Shown one piece after another: positions 17,176-25,383 of a stretch of 64,000 bases of DNA. The stretch's first letter is position 1; every line of letters starts with the position of its first letter. Source of the stretch: Streptomyces sp. NBRC 110028 (GTDB lineage Bacteria; Actinomycetota; Actinomycetes; Streptomycetales; Streptomycetaceae). The stretch spans positions 409,570 to 473,569 of the forward strand of contig NZ_BBUZ01000023.1 in assembly GCF_001417735.1 (NCBI RefSeq), given 5' to 3'. A model generated the notes under the pieces. The model was not told the origin of the DNA. It did not search any database and saw nothing but the letters and a program-made list of their open reading frames with translations. The translations under genes were made by a program, and so were the position numbers.

Positions 17176-19338
17176 TTGACGCAGCACCACCTCCGTTTCG
17201 CCCCGGAGATCCTCGCCCGCCTCGGTGAAGAACTGGTCCCACACTCGGATTTGGGCATCATGGAACTCGTCCGCAACGCTTACGACGCGGATGCAACGCT
17301 CTGCCGACTGCAGATGAGTGAAGCCGAGCAGCCCGGCGGAACGCTCATCGTCTCTGATGACGGCGACGGGATGACGGCGGATCAGCTCGCCAATGGCTTT
17401 CTCCTCATAGGAAAGTCCGGAAAGTCATCTAACACCCACACCCGGACCGGTCGGCGAAAGGTGGGCGAGAAGGGGTTGGGCAGAATTGCCGCCCTGCGCC
17501 TCGGCACCCATGTCACCGTACGTACACGCTCCATCGACGAACCGGACGTCGAGCACACGCTGACTATTGACTGGGACCGCATCGATGCGTCCGACGCAGT
17601 GGAAGACGTCCCGCTGGCAATCAAGAGCCAGAAGAGCGAGGGCGATACCGGCACGACCGTCGAGATCACGGGGCTCCGCCAAGGAATCGCCCAGCAGGAC
17701 GCAGACCGTCTCGCCCGATCGGTACTCATGCTCACGGGCCCCTTCGCCGATGGCTCGGCGTTTCGCGTAACCTGCGACTCCCCGGAGTTCGAGAACTTGG
17801 CCAAAGTCATCACGGCGGATCTGCTTCAGTGGGTCGAGTTCCGTCTCGTAGCCGAGTTGGACGAGCAGGGCAAGGCTTCCGCGACCCTCTACAACTGGCG
17901 TGGTGAAGTCATTAAGTCAGCGGGTCACGTCGATGTGGGCAGGAAGCGCCAAGGGCGTGGCAATCGCGATGCGCCTCTGACGTTTTCCGCGCCGCCAGCC
18001 ACGTTCGAGATGTGGATGTTCAATCTCAACCCCGGGGCTTCCAAGGAGGTTCGGTTCGCGCAGCAGCCCACAGCGGAGATCAAGGAGTGGCTCAAGCAGG
18101 TGGGCGGGGTTCATCTATACCACCGGGAGCTCCGCGTGCAGCCCTACGGAGACGTGGGGAACGACTGGCTGATCATCAACCTGCGGCGTGCAGCGAGCCC
18201 CGAAGGTCGCGCGTCCACGAACAACTCCGTTGGCCGCATTCAGGTGGAGGACCCTGCCGAGCTTCTCCAGCCCAAGACGGACCGTAGTGGTTTCGTCGAC
18301 AACCTGCAGTTCCTCGAACTGCAGGAGTTCGCAAAGCGCGCCTTGGACTGGTCGGCGGAGCAGCGACTGGAGCTGCGGGAGCAGCGTCGCATTGGCGCGG
18401 CGCCCAAGGCTCGCGACCGGGTCAAGGAAGCCGAGAAGCAGTTCCGCCACCTCTTGGAGTCCATCAGCCCGAAGGATCCCGAGGGGCCGACTCTGGACGG
18501 AGTAGCTGATTCCGCGGTATTGGAGTCCTTCACCGCCGGAGCCTCCGAGGTATTCGACTCTCAGCGTCAGGAAATCGAAGCGCTCCGCGAAGACCTCCTC
18601 TTGTACCGCACCCTGGCCACGGTCGGCACCAGCACCGCCGTATTCGCACACGAGGCGATGAAGCCGGCGGCCCGCATCATCAACGAGGTCAAGACGGTCA
18701 GTCGCCGGGTCAAGCAGCACGTATCGGAGGACGAATACAAAGAAAGGTTCCACTCGTCGGTCGAGAACTCGATCGACAGCGCCAAGACCCTGGAGACCTT
18801 CGCCCGCCTCCCATTGACCCTCCTGACAAAGAACAAGCGACAGGTCACCGACGTCGACTTCGACCGGGAGTGCCCGGCGATCATCCGGCTGTTCTCCCGC
18901 TACCTCGACGAGCGCGGAATCCAGGTCGAGTATGACCTTGACGCGGAAGGCGCGATCGTCCGCAGCACGATCGCCGACATCGAGTCGATCCTGTCCAATC
19001 TGATCGTGAACGCCGCACATGCCTTCACACGCACGGATGCCATCCGGCCAGAGCGTACGATCCGCGTCAGAACGCGCTTGGTCGCGGAAGGAGACACAAC
19101 TCGCCTGAGCCTCTGCGTTGATGACTCGGGTCCGGGAATCAAGGACATCTCGCTGAGCGCGATCTGGCTGCCGGGCAAGACGACACGCGACAATGGGACC
19201 GGCTTGGGCCTCACGATCGTCCGGGACATCGTCGCTGACCTCGGAGGCACGCAAGAGGCCCGTGGTCACGGCGAGTTGGGAGGCGCACGTATCATGGTCT
19301 GGCTTCCGACCCAAGTCGCCGGGGGCCAAGGGGCATGA
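17176..19338 (+). CDS. Dual-ATPase sensor: N-terminal Hsp90/MORC-like GHKL domain plus C-terminal histidine-kinase-like half
   Basis: 720 aa. The start is TTG 17176 (MTQHHLRFAPEIL), chosen because AGGAGG lies six bases upstream. The N-terminal GHKL ATPase has ELVRNAYDADA (30-40), DDGDGM (61-66), GKSGKS (79-84) and a K-V-G-E-K-G-L-G lid (96-103), as in Hsp90/MutL/MORC ATPases. The middle, about 200-430, resembles no domain I know. At 480-520 is a dimerisation helix with His492 in AHEAMKPAARI. A second GHKL domain has NLIVNAAHAF (Asn612), DDSGPGI (649-655) and GTGLGL (674-679), as in histidine kinases. No membrane span, so it should sense a cytoplasmic signal. The receiver gene follows 13 bp later. 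Confidence 0.85.
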   Translation: MTQHHLRFAPEILARLGEELVPHSDLGIMELVRNAYDADATLCRLQMSEAEQPGGTLIVSDDGDGMTADQLANGFLLIGKSGKSSNTHTRTGRRKVGEKGLGRIAALRLGTHVTVRTRSIDEPDVEHTLTIDWDRIDASDAVEDVPLAIKSQKSEGDTGTTVEITGLRQGIAQQDADRLARSVLMLTGPFADGSAFRVTCDSPEFENLAKVITADLLQWVEFRLVAELDEQGKASATLYNWRGEVIKSAGHVDVGRKRQGRGNRDAPLTFSAPPATFEMWMFNLNPGASKEVRFAQQPTAEIKEWLKQVGGVHLYHRELRVQPYGDVGNDWLIINLRRAASPEGRASTNNSVGRIQVEDPAELLQPKTDRSGFVDNLQFLELQEFAKRALDWSAEQRLELREQRRIGAAPKARDRVKEAEKQFRHLLESISPKDPEGPTLDGVADSAVLESFTAGASEVFDSQRQEIEALREDLLLYRTLATVGTSTAVFAHEAMKPAARIINEVKTVSRRVKQHVSEDEYKERFHSSVENSIDSAKTLETFARLPLTLLTKNKRQVTDVDFDRECPAIIRLFSRYLDERGIQVEYDLDAEGAIVRSTIADIESILSNLIVNAAHAFTRTDAIRPERTIRVRTRLVAEGDTTRLSLCVDDSGPGIKDISLSAIWLPGKTTRDNGTGLGLTIVRDIVADLGGTQEARGHGELGGARIMVWLPTQVAGGQGA

Positions 19339-19351
19339 GCTGGGGGGCCAA

Positions 19352-20068
19352 GTGAGCGTACGTCCGTTGGCAGAGGGATCGTCGGTCGTGGTCATCGACG
19401 ACGACGTCATGGACGCGAGCAGCATCACGCATCCACTCCAGGACGCGGGCTTCCGCACGGAGATGATCACTGAGTTCGCACCCGGCCAGGACGCCGACAC
19501 ATTCCTCGCCTCCCTCGGCAATCGCTACGACGCCGTGGTGTGCGACCACATCCTCGGCGGGCGGGGTAACGCCCGCTTCACGGGCGCAGAACTGGTATGC
19601 AAGGCCAATCGGAGAGCTGGCACGCCGTTACCCGCCGTCCTCATCAGCAGCCACGTCAACACCGATCAGAACGGGGCGATTCTGCGCTGGCGCGAGGGCA
19701 TTCCGAGCGTTGTCGACAAGAGCGACGCCTCCGACGCGGTGGTCGACGCTCTCCGATACACGCTGGACGAGCTCACGGGAAACCTTGCGCGGGAACGGCG
19801 TGCCTTCGCGACTCCGATCGAAGTCCTAGATGTCCGGTCCGAGGGCGAGGAACCACAGGCGAAAGTGGTCGTGGTCGGCTGGAAGATCGACTCCTCTGTC
19901 TGGATGCCGTTGCGCCCCATCGAGGAGGCCACAGGTTTGCGTCCGGAAGAGCTTCCCGGCCGGTGGCTTGAGGCCGAGGTGAACTGCTACGCGAAGGAAG
20001 CCTCCGCCCTCTTCTACCGCAACATCATTCTCGCTCCCGATCTGCCGCAGGAGTGGCTCACCGCATGA
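19352..20068 (+). CDS. Receiver-domain (response-regulator-like) protein with uncharacterised C-terminus
   Basis: 238 aa. Residues 10-135 are a REC domain: acidic triad D16-D18, probable phospho-acceptor Asp65 (AVVCDHILGG), Ser99/Ser100 and Lys123. The C-terminal ~100 residues (FATPIEVLDVRSEGEEP..., VVVGWKIDSSVWMPLRPI) show no helix-turn-helix, so it is unlikely to be an ordinary transcription factor. GTG 19352 follows a G-run and the kinase stop. The stop overlaps the MBL gene start (ATGA). His492 of the upstream protein is the natural phosphodonor, which is inference. Confidence 0.8.
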   Translation: MSVRPLAEGSSVVVIDDDVMDASSITHPLQDAGFRTEMITEFAPGQDADTFLASLGNRYDAVVCDHILGGRGNARFTGAELVCKANRRAGTPLPAVLISSHVNTDQNGAILRWREGIPSVVDKSDASDAVVDALRYTLDELTGNLARERRAFATPIEVLDVRSEGEEPQAKVVVVGWKIDSSVWMPLRPIEEATGLRPEELPGRWLEAEVNCYAKEASALFYRNIILAPDLPQEWLTA

Positions 20069-21168
20069 CCGATCCGACCACGCCCACCGAACTGGCGCTC
20101 AGCCAGCAAACAGAAGCAGACTTAGCTGTCACCGTCCTGGACGTTGGGCACGGTAACTCCGCCGTCGTGCGCGATGGTTCGACCTGCGCCGTCATCGATG
20201 CGGCCCCCGGCGACATCGTCCAGCGCGAACTGGATCGTGTCGGATGCGGGCACATCGAGCACCTGATCATCTCGCACTCGGACCAGGACCACGCCGGTGG
20301 CGGCCCGCAGATTCTGCTCGATCCGCTGCGCACGGTGGGAACCGCCTGGTTCAACCCGGATGCGAAGAAGAACAGCCGAATCTGGGAACGATTGATTCGA
20401 GCCGTTCATACACGTCACAGGCGCGGCGGCTTCGGCGGGCACCAGATGCTGCACACGGAGACTCCTCAGACGCTGCATTGCGGTCGGGCAAGGCTCGAGG
20501 TCTGCCACCCCAGTTTCCTGATGGCCGGCACCGGCCCAACGGAGACCTCCCCGACCTTCGGCAAACTGGACACAAACACCGTGTCCATTGTGGTCCGCGT
20601 ACACCTGGAGGAAGAGCCCGCCGTCCTCCTCGCGGCCGACATGGACGCAGTGGCACTCAAGCACATTCAAGAAAACGGCCATCAGCTGTCGGCACCAGTC
20701 CTCGTCTTTCCCCACCACGGAGGACTCCCGGGCAAGGCCGATCCTCAGTCCTTCGCCAAGGCCCTCACGGAGCTGGTGGCCCCTCGACTGGTCATCTTTT
20801 CCATCCGGGGCGGACTGCGCCCCGCCAATCCTCATCGGGAGATCATGGCGGGTGTGCGACTGGCGGCACCAGACGCCCACATCGCATGCACGCAGTTGTC
20901 CGTCCACTGCCATGAGGAGAAGCAGCTCGTCACCGACCGGCATCTGGCGGTCATCCCGGCAGCCGGCCGCAAATCTGGCCGGTCCTGTGCGGGCAGCGTG
21001 ACGGTGACACGCGTCGAGGCAGGACTGCGCTTTGACCCGCCGCTGGAGACTCATCGGTCGTTCGTCGACAGCGGTACCGTAATCAGCCCGCTTTGCCGAC
21101 TCCCCATCCCCGGTCCGCGGAAGGCTCCCAGCAACGTCGGCCTAGAGGAAGCGGCTGATGGGACATAG
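20065..21168 (+). CDS. ComEC-type metallo-beta-lactamase-fold hydrolase
   Basis: 367 aa. The N-terminus has VTVLDVGHGNSAVV (23-36), the first strand and turn of ComEC/Rec2-like MBL domains. The metal motif is HSDQDHAGG (His71, Asp73, Asp75, His76). Later ligands are suggested by AADMDAVAL and FPHHGG. Unlike ComEC there are no membrane spans, so it is a stand-alone soluble hydrolase, possibly a nuclease or phosphodiesterase. It is translationally coupled to the receiver gene by a 4-nt overlap. The C-terminal ~70 residues are not family-like and may be disordered. Confidence 0.85.
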   Translation: MTDPTTPTELALSQQTEADLAVTVLDVGHGNSAVVRDGSTCAVIDAAPGDIVQRELDRVGCGHIEHLIISHSDQDHAGGGPQILLDPLRTVGTAWFNPDAKKNSRIWERLIRAVHTRHRRGGFGGHQMLHTETPQTLHCGRARLEVCHPSFLMAGTGPTETSPTFGKLDTNTVSIVVRVHLEEEPAVLLAADMDAVALKHIQENGHQLSAPVLVFPHHGGLPGKADPQSFAKALTELVAPRLVIFSIRGGLRPANPHREIMAGVRLAAPDAHIACTQLSVHCHEEKQLVTDRHLAVIPAAGRKSGRSCAGSVTVTRVEAGLRFDPPLETHRSFVDSGTVISPLCRLPIPGPRKAPSNVGLEEAADGT

Positions 21169-21287
21169 GACGATGGGATTTGGTGATCCGATTCCAACGC
21201 CCCTGGCCCTGCTCCAGAATGACACCGCAGTCAATCCAAACACTTGATCCAGGACGTCATCCCTTCCGGATCAGCAGGAGGGGACAC

Positions 21288-22622
21288 ATGAGCATTGCGG
21301 CCTACGAGGCGTACGCACGTCAGCTTGAGACCTTGGTTACCGACGTAGCCTCAGGTCATTGGCGCCGTGTGGCGAACGACGTGACACATGCCCTCAACGG
21401 CCAGGCGTCGGCGGAACTGCGACGCACAGTTTCACGAGCCGACCGCCGCGCCACCGGTTCCTTCTTCACGACAGGAAGAGTCCTGCAGTCGTACCAGGAA
21501 CTGTTGGCGCGCAGCACTGCACCCGGACGGACACCCGTTATCTGGGACCCCACCTGTGGCGGAGGAGACCTGCTCATCGCCGGCACGGCACAGTTCCCAC
21601 TAGGGGCGACACCAGCGAAAACGCTCACCCTGTGGAACCGCCGGGTGAGGGGCCACGACCTTCACGATCCCTTTGTGACGGTGGCGCGCATGCGGCTGGT
21701 CCTAGCCGTGCTGGAACGTCATCGCACTGTCGGATCCGAAGCCCCACTCATGGAACACCGATGGCGCACCGCCTTCCCGCAGGTGCAGGTCGGCAACGGT
21801 CTGCAGGCGTTGCGTGAAGCTTCCGAAGGCCGTGGCTTCGGAGGCCGACTGCTTCTGAACCCCCCCTACGGCATGGATGCAGCGCTCCCCGGCTGTACAT
21901 GGTCGACGGGTAAGACATCCTTGGCAGCGACGTTCACAGCTCAGGCGGCAGCCGCGATGGCTCCCAGCGGGAGGCTCTTCGCCGTCCTGCCCGACGTACT
22001 GCGCAGCGGCAGCCGCTACCGGGCTTGGCGAGGCCAGCTCGCCGAGCGGCTGGAAATGGAGGCGATCCGCCCGCACGGCCTCTTCGACGACCACACCGAC
22101 GTAGACGTCTTCCTGCTCTCCGCCATACGGAGAGCAGGCGGCCACCCCGGCGCGGTCGCCTGGTGGCCGCCGTCCGCCGTCACCACGGACAGCGCCTTAG
22201 GCAACCATTTCCGCGTTGGAGTCGGCCCTGTCGTCGACAACCGAGACCCCCATGACGGACCAATGGTTCCCTATCTCACGGCTAAGGAACTGCCTGGCCA
22301 AGGCGAGATGGGCCTTCCACTGCGCAGGCGCCGCTTCGGTGGGCGTTTGCTTGATCCCCCGTTCGTGGTCATGCGCCGTACATCCCGGCCAGGGCAGGGG
22401 GCTAAGGGAGGCGCCCGTGGAACAGGGATTCTCATTCAAGGTGACCAGTCGGTGGCCGTGGACAACCACCTGATCGTGGCGGAGCCGCTGACAGGTGGCG
22501 TTGCACGCTGCCGGGAGCTGCTGGAAGTGCTGGACGGACCAAAGGTCGTCCACTGGCTCGACGAACGCATTCGCTGCCGCCACCTGACCGTCACCGTAGT
22601 CCGATCACTCCCCTGGGGCTGA
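21288..22622 (+). CDS. N6-adenine DNA methyltransferase (type I/IIG-like, no endonuclease domain)
   Basis: 444 aa. SAM-binding motif I is DPTCGGGD (87-94) after the TGSFFTTGRV segment seen in HsdM/Eco57I-like enzymes. Catalytic motif IV is NPPYG (191-195), the mark of N6-adenine methylation. The C-terminal ~150 residues (DPPFVVMRRTSRPGQ..., GDQSVAVDNHLIV, LDERIRCRHLTV) look like the target-recognition half of TaqI-like enzymes. No nuclease motif is visible. ATG 21288 has AGGAGG six bases before it, after a 119-bp gap that may hold a second promoter. It ends about 150 bp before attR. Confidence 0.87.
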   Translation: MSIAAYEAYARQLETLVTDVASGHWRRVANDVTHALNGQASAELRRTVSRADRRATGSFFTTGRVLQSYQELLARSTAPGRTPVIWDPTCGGGDLLIAGTAQFPLGATPAKTLTLWNRRVRGHDLHDPFVTVARMRLVLAVLERHRTVGSEAPLMEHRWRTAFPQVQVGNGLQALREASEGRGFGGRLLLNPPYGMDAALPGCTWSTGKTSLAATFTAQAAAAMAPSGRLFAVLPDVLRSGSRYRAWRGQLAERLEMEAIRPHGLFDDHTDVDVFLLSAIRRAGGHPGAVAWWPPSAVTTDSALGNHFRVGVGPVVDNRDPHDGPMVPYLTAKELPGQGEMGLPLRRRRFGGRLLDPPFVVMRRTSRPGQGAKGGARGTGILIQGDQSVAVDNHLIVAEPLTGGVARCRELLEVLDGPKVVHWLDERIRCRHLTVTVVRSLPWG

Positions 22623-22741
22623 CCTGCGCAACGGGTAGGGAGTTGGAAGACGGCCGGCCCCGGACAGGATCAGTCCGCACACAGTCCGCAGGACACCCGA
22701 TCAGGACCGTCGCCCCCCGTCGCCAGCCAACACGAGAAGAC

Positions 22742-22756
22742 CAGGTCAGTGACCTG
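22742..22756. promoter_or_regulatory. Palindrome inside attR, possible recombinase arm site
   Basis: CAGGTCA-G-TGACCTG is a perfect 7-bp dyad around one base, ending 18 bp before the right-hand core repeat. A further GACCTGG copy follows at 22761-22767. Such repeats next to a core are typical of integrase or excisionase binding, but this is inference. Confidence 0.4.
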
Positions 22757-22774
22757 TAGCGACCTGGCCCATTA

Positions 22775-22792
22775 CTGGGAGACCAAGAAGGC
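22775..22792 (+). repeat. attR: second copy of the 18-bp core
   Basis: CTGGGAGACCAAGAAGGC followed by CTGA. Read in frame it gives the SodN end (ETKKA, stop) with no gene upstream of it, so it is a displaced 3' tip of sodN. Bases to the right (22793 onward) are expected to be the original chromosome. Confidence 0.82.
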
Positions 22793-22826
22793 CTGACCCG
22801 GCCCTGGGGCCCTTGAGTCCCCCTGC

Positions 22827-22860
22827 CCGCACCCGGCCCGCCACCCGCGGCCGGGTGCGG
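22827..22860 (+). terminator. Displaced sodN terminator
   Basis: Perfect 12-bp stem, CCGCACCCGGCC at 22827-22838 with 22849-22860, loop 10 nt, then TCTTCGTT. It stands 31 bp after the sodN-like stop in attR, the expected place for the sodN terminator before the island was inserted. It now follows the island's methyltransferase gene. Confidence 0.8.
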
Positions 22861-22899
22861 TCTTCGTTCACGCTCCGCACCCGGCACCGCCTCTGGTTG

Positions 22900-25305
22900 A
22901 TGCCCCGCCGAATGTGGACGAGGCTGGAATACGTGGACGAAGCGGGCGCGGCGCGGGTCACCGTCAGCGGTGACGCCACGGTGACCGGCTGGAACGACGG
23001 TGCCCGGCGGCTACTCGGCTATCCGCCGTCGGAGGTGGTGGGGCGGTCCGCCGCGGCGCTGCTGGCCGAGCCGGCCGAGGGCGTGGTGGAGCGGGCCCGG
23101 GCGGTGCGGACGCGCTGGCGCGGCACGGTGGCGGTGCGCCACCGCGACGGGCGGCGGGTTGAGGTGGCGCTGCTGGCCCACCGCGTCGGGGACTCCTGGC
23201 TGCTGGTCGCCCCGCCGGCCGCCGACGACGCCGCGGCACCCACCGATGTGACGCTGCTGACCTGGGCGTACGCCCAATCGCCCTGCCCCATGGCGGTCTA
23301 CGACACCGATCTGCGGCTGCGCAAGGTGAACGCCGAGATGGCGCGCGTCATCGGCCTCCCCGAGGGGGACCTCCACGGGCTGCGGCTCGCGGACATCGCC
23401 GGGACACTGCGCAGCGAGGGCCTCGAGGCGCTGATGCGGCACGTGCTGCGCACCGGCGAACGGCGCCATATGGAGACGTATCCGCGCACCGGCGGCGAGG
23501 AGCGGGAGCACGCCTGGTCGGCCCACTTCGCGCCGCTGAAGGCCAAGGACGGCCAGGTGCACGGCGTATGCCTGGCGGCGCACGACATCACCGAGCAGTA
23601 CCGGGCCCGGCAGCGGCTGCTGCTGCTGAGCGAGGCCAGCGTACGGATCGGCAGCACCCTCGACATCACCCGCACCGCCCAGGAGCTGGCCGAGGTGTGC
23701 GTACCCCGGCTCGCCGACTTCGTGACCGTCGATCTGCTGGACCGGCTCGACCAGGACGAGGAGCTGCCGCCCGGCCCGCTCACCGGACCGGTCGTGCTGC
23801 GCCGCATCGCCCAATATTCGATCTACCCGGGGGTTCCGGAGGCCGCGGTCGAAATGGGGCAGGTGAACACCTACCCGGAGGCGTCCCCGATGGCCGAGTG
23901 CCTGGCGGCGGAGCGGGCCATCATCTACGCCGCCGACGATCCCCTCATCAGCGAATGGGGCGCTCTCAAGCCGGTCCGCGCCGCCAAGATCCGGGAGTTC
24001 GGCATCCACGCGGTCATGTCCGTGCCGATCCGGGCCAGGGGGACGACCCTCGGGGTGGCCGTGTTCACCCGTCACCACCGTCCCGGAGGGTTCACCCAGG
24101 ACGATGTGCTGCTGGCCGAGGAGATCACCACGCGGGCCGCGGTCTGTGTGGACAACGCGCACCGCTTCACCCGGGAACGCGACACCGCGCTCGCCCTGCA
24201 GCGCAGTCTGCTGCCGCAGGCGGTGCCGCGGCCGTCGGCGGTGGAGGTGGCCTCCCGCTACCTGCCCGCCGGGCCGTACACGGCGGCGGGCGGCGACTGG
24301 TTCGATGTCATTCCGCTGTCCGGGGCGCGGGTCGCCCTGGTGGTGGGCGATGTGGTCGGCCACGGCATCCAGGCGTCGGCCACCATGGGGCGGCTGCGCA
24401 CCGCGGTGCGGACCCTCGCCGATGTGGATCTGCCACCGGACGAACTTCTCACCCATCTCGACGACCTGGTGATCCATCTTTCGGCGGAGGCCGGGGACGA
24501 GGAGACCGCCGGGGACGTCGGCGCCACCTGTCTGTACGCGGTCTACGACCCGGTCTCCCACCACTGCTCGATGGCCGCGGCCGGGCACCCGGCGCCGGCC
24601 GTGGTCACCCCCGGCGGCCCGGTGGAGTTCCTCACCCTGCCGGTGGGCCCGCCGCTCGGGGTGGGCGGGCTGCCGTTCGAGACGATGGACCTAGAACTGC
24701 CCGAGGACACCGTGCTCGCCCTCTACACCAACGGCCTGCTGGGCGGCTGGGACCGGGACGTCGACGAGGGGCGCGTGCTGCTGGCCGACGCGCTGGCCCA
24801 CCCCGCCGCCTCGCTGGAGGGCACCTGCGACTCCGTCCTGCGCGCGCTGCTGCCCGAGCACGGCGTGCTCGACGACGTCGCCCTGCTCCTCGCCCGGACC
24901 CGCGCCCTGGACGCGGCGCACGTGGCCACCTGGGACGTGCCCGCCGACCCGGCCTGTGTCGCCCGCTCCCGCCGGGACGTCACCGAGCGGCTGACCGCCT
25001 GGGGGCTGGACGAGGCGGTGTTCACCACCGAACTGGTCGTCAGCGAGCTGGTCACCAACGCCATCCGGCACGCGATCCCGCCCATCCAGCTGCGCCTGAT
25101 CCACAACGAGTCGCTGATCTGCGAGGTGTCCGACGCCAGCAACACCGCCCCGCATCTGCGCCGCGCCCGCACCTTCGACGAGGACGGCCGCGGGCTGCTG
25201 CTGGTCGCCCAGCTCAGCCGGCGCTGGGGCAGCCGGCAGACCGCCGAGGGGAAGACGATCTGGGCGGAGCAGCGGCTGCCGGGCGCGCCGCCCGACCTCG
25301 GCTGA
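22900..25305 (+). CDS. PAS-PAS-GAF-PP2C phosphatase with C-terminal anti-sigma-type ATPase domain
   Basis: 801 aa cytoplasmic partner-switching regulator. Approximate order: PAS 20-100 (ATVTGWNDGARRLLGYPPSEVVG), PAS 115-250, GAF 255-430, SpoIIE/RsbU-type PP2C 445-665 (GGDWFDV, VVGDVVGHG, AAAGHPAP, ALYTNGLL), and a RsbW/SpoIIAB-like ATPase 680-795 (VSELVTNAIRHA, DEDGRGLLLV). It could both dephosphorylate STAS anti-anti-sigma proteins and bind a sigma factor or STAS partner; two STAS genes lie 4-5 kb downstream. The start is ATG 22900 or 22912, neither with a strong ribosome site. The displaced sodN terminator lies just upstream. Confidence 0.85.
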   Translation: MPRRMWTRLEYVDEAGAARVTVSGDATVTGWNDGARRLLGYPPSEVVGRSAAALLAEPAEGVVERARAVRTRWRGTVAVRHRDGRRVEVALLAHRVGDSWLLVAPPAADDAAAPTDVTLLTWAYAQSPCPMAVYDTDLRLRKVNAEMARVIGLPEGDLHGLRLADIAGTLRSEGLEALMRHVLRTGERRHMETYPRTGGEEREHAWSAHFAPLKAKDGQVHGVCLAAHDITEQYRARQRLLLLSEASVRIGSTLDITRTAQELAEVCVPRLADFVTVDLLDRLDQDEELPPGPLTGPVVLRRIAQYSIYPGVPEAAVEMGQVNTYPEASPMAECLAAERAIIYAADDPLISEWGALKPVRAAKIREFGIHAVMSVPIRARGTTLGVAVFTRHHRPGGFTQDDVLLAEEITTRAAVCVDNAHRFTRERDTALALQRSLLPQAVPRPSAVEVASRYLPAGPYTAAGGDWFDVIPLSGARVALVVGDVVGHGIQASATMGRLRTAVRTLADVDLPPDELLTHLDDLVIHLSAEAGDEETAGDVGATCLYAVYDPVSHHCSMAAAGHPAPAVVTPGGPVEFLTLPVGPPLGVGGLPFETMDLELPEDTVLALYTNGLLGGWDRDVDEGRVLLADALAHPAASLEGTCDSVLRALLPEHGVLDDVALLLARTRALDAAHVATWDVPADPACVARSRRDVTERLTAWGLDEAVFTTELVVSELVTNAIRHAIPPIQLRLIHNESLICEVSDASNTAPHLRRARTFDEDGRGLLLVAQLSRRWGSRQTAEGKTIWAEQRLPGAPPDLG

Positions 25306-25383
25306 TCCGCTGTTCGCGACGGGGATGTCAGTACCCCGTGGGAGGCTTCACGGGCAGCTCGCACCGGACGAAGGGGGACGCGT

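Larger units (their letters stand above)
12733..22792. mobile_element. Integrated genomic island in the 3' end of sodN (~10 kb)
   Basis: Identical 18-bp sequences (CTGGGAGACCAAGAAGGC) occur at the end of sodN and 10 kb away at 22775-22792. A tyrosine-integrase remnant lies just inside the left copy, and sodN's natural downstream hairpin lies just outside the right copy. The cargo is visibly less GC-rich and codon use is less biased in 17176-22622 than in the chromosomal flanks. No replication, conjugation, excisionase or transposase genes are seen, so mobility would have needed help in trans, and the integrase is now broken. Confidence 0.82.

Noticed and set aside
17176..22622. Assignment of the operon to Detocs, DISARM or BREX
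   Set aside because: No purine nucleoside phosphorylase effector, no helicase and no PglZ or PglX-scale protein; only the general sensor/receiver or methylase parts are shared.
12733..22792. tRNA gene as the integration site
   Set aside because: No tRNA cloverleaf was seen at either end; both repeats match the sodN coding end.
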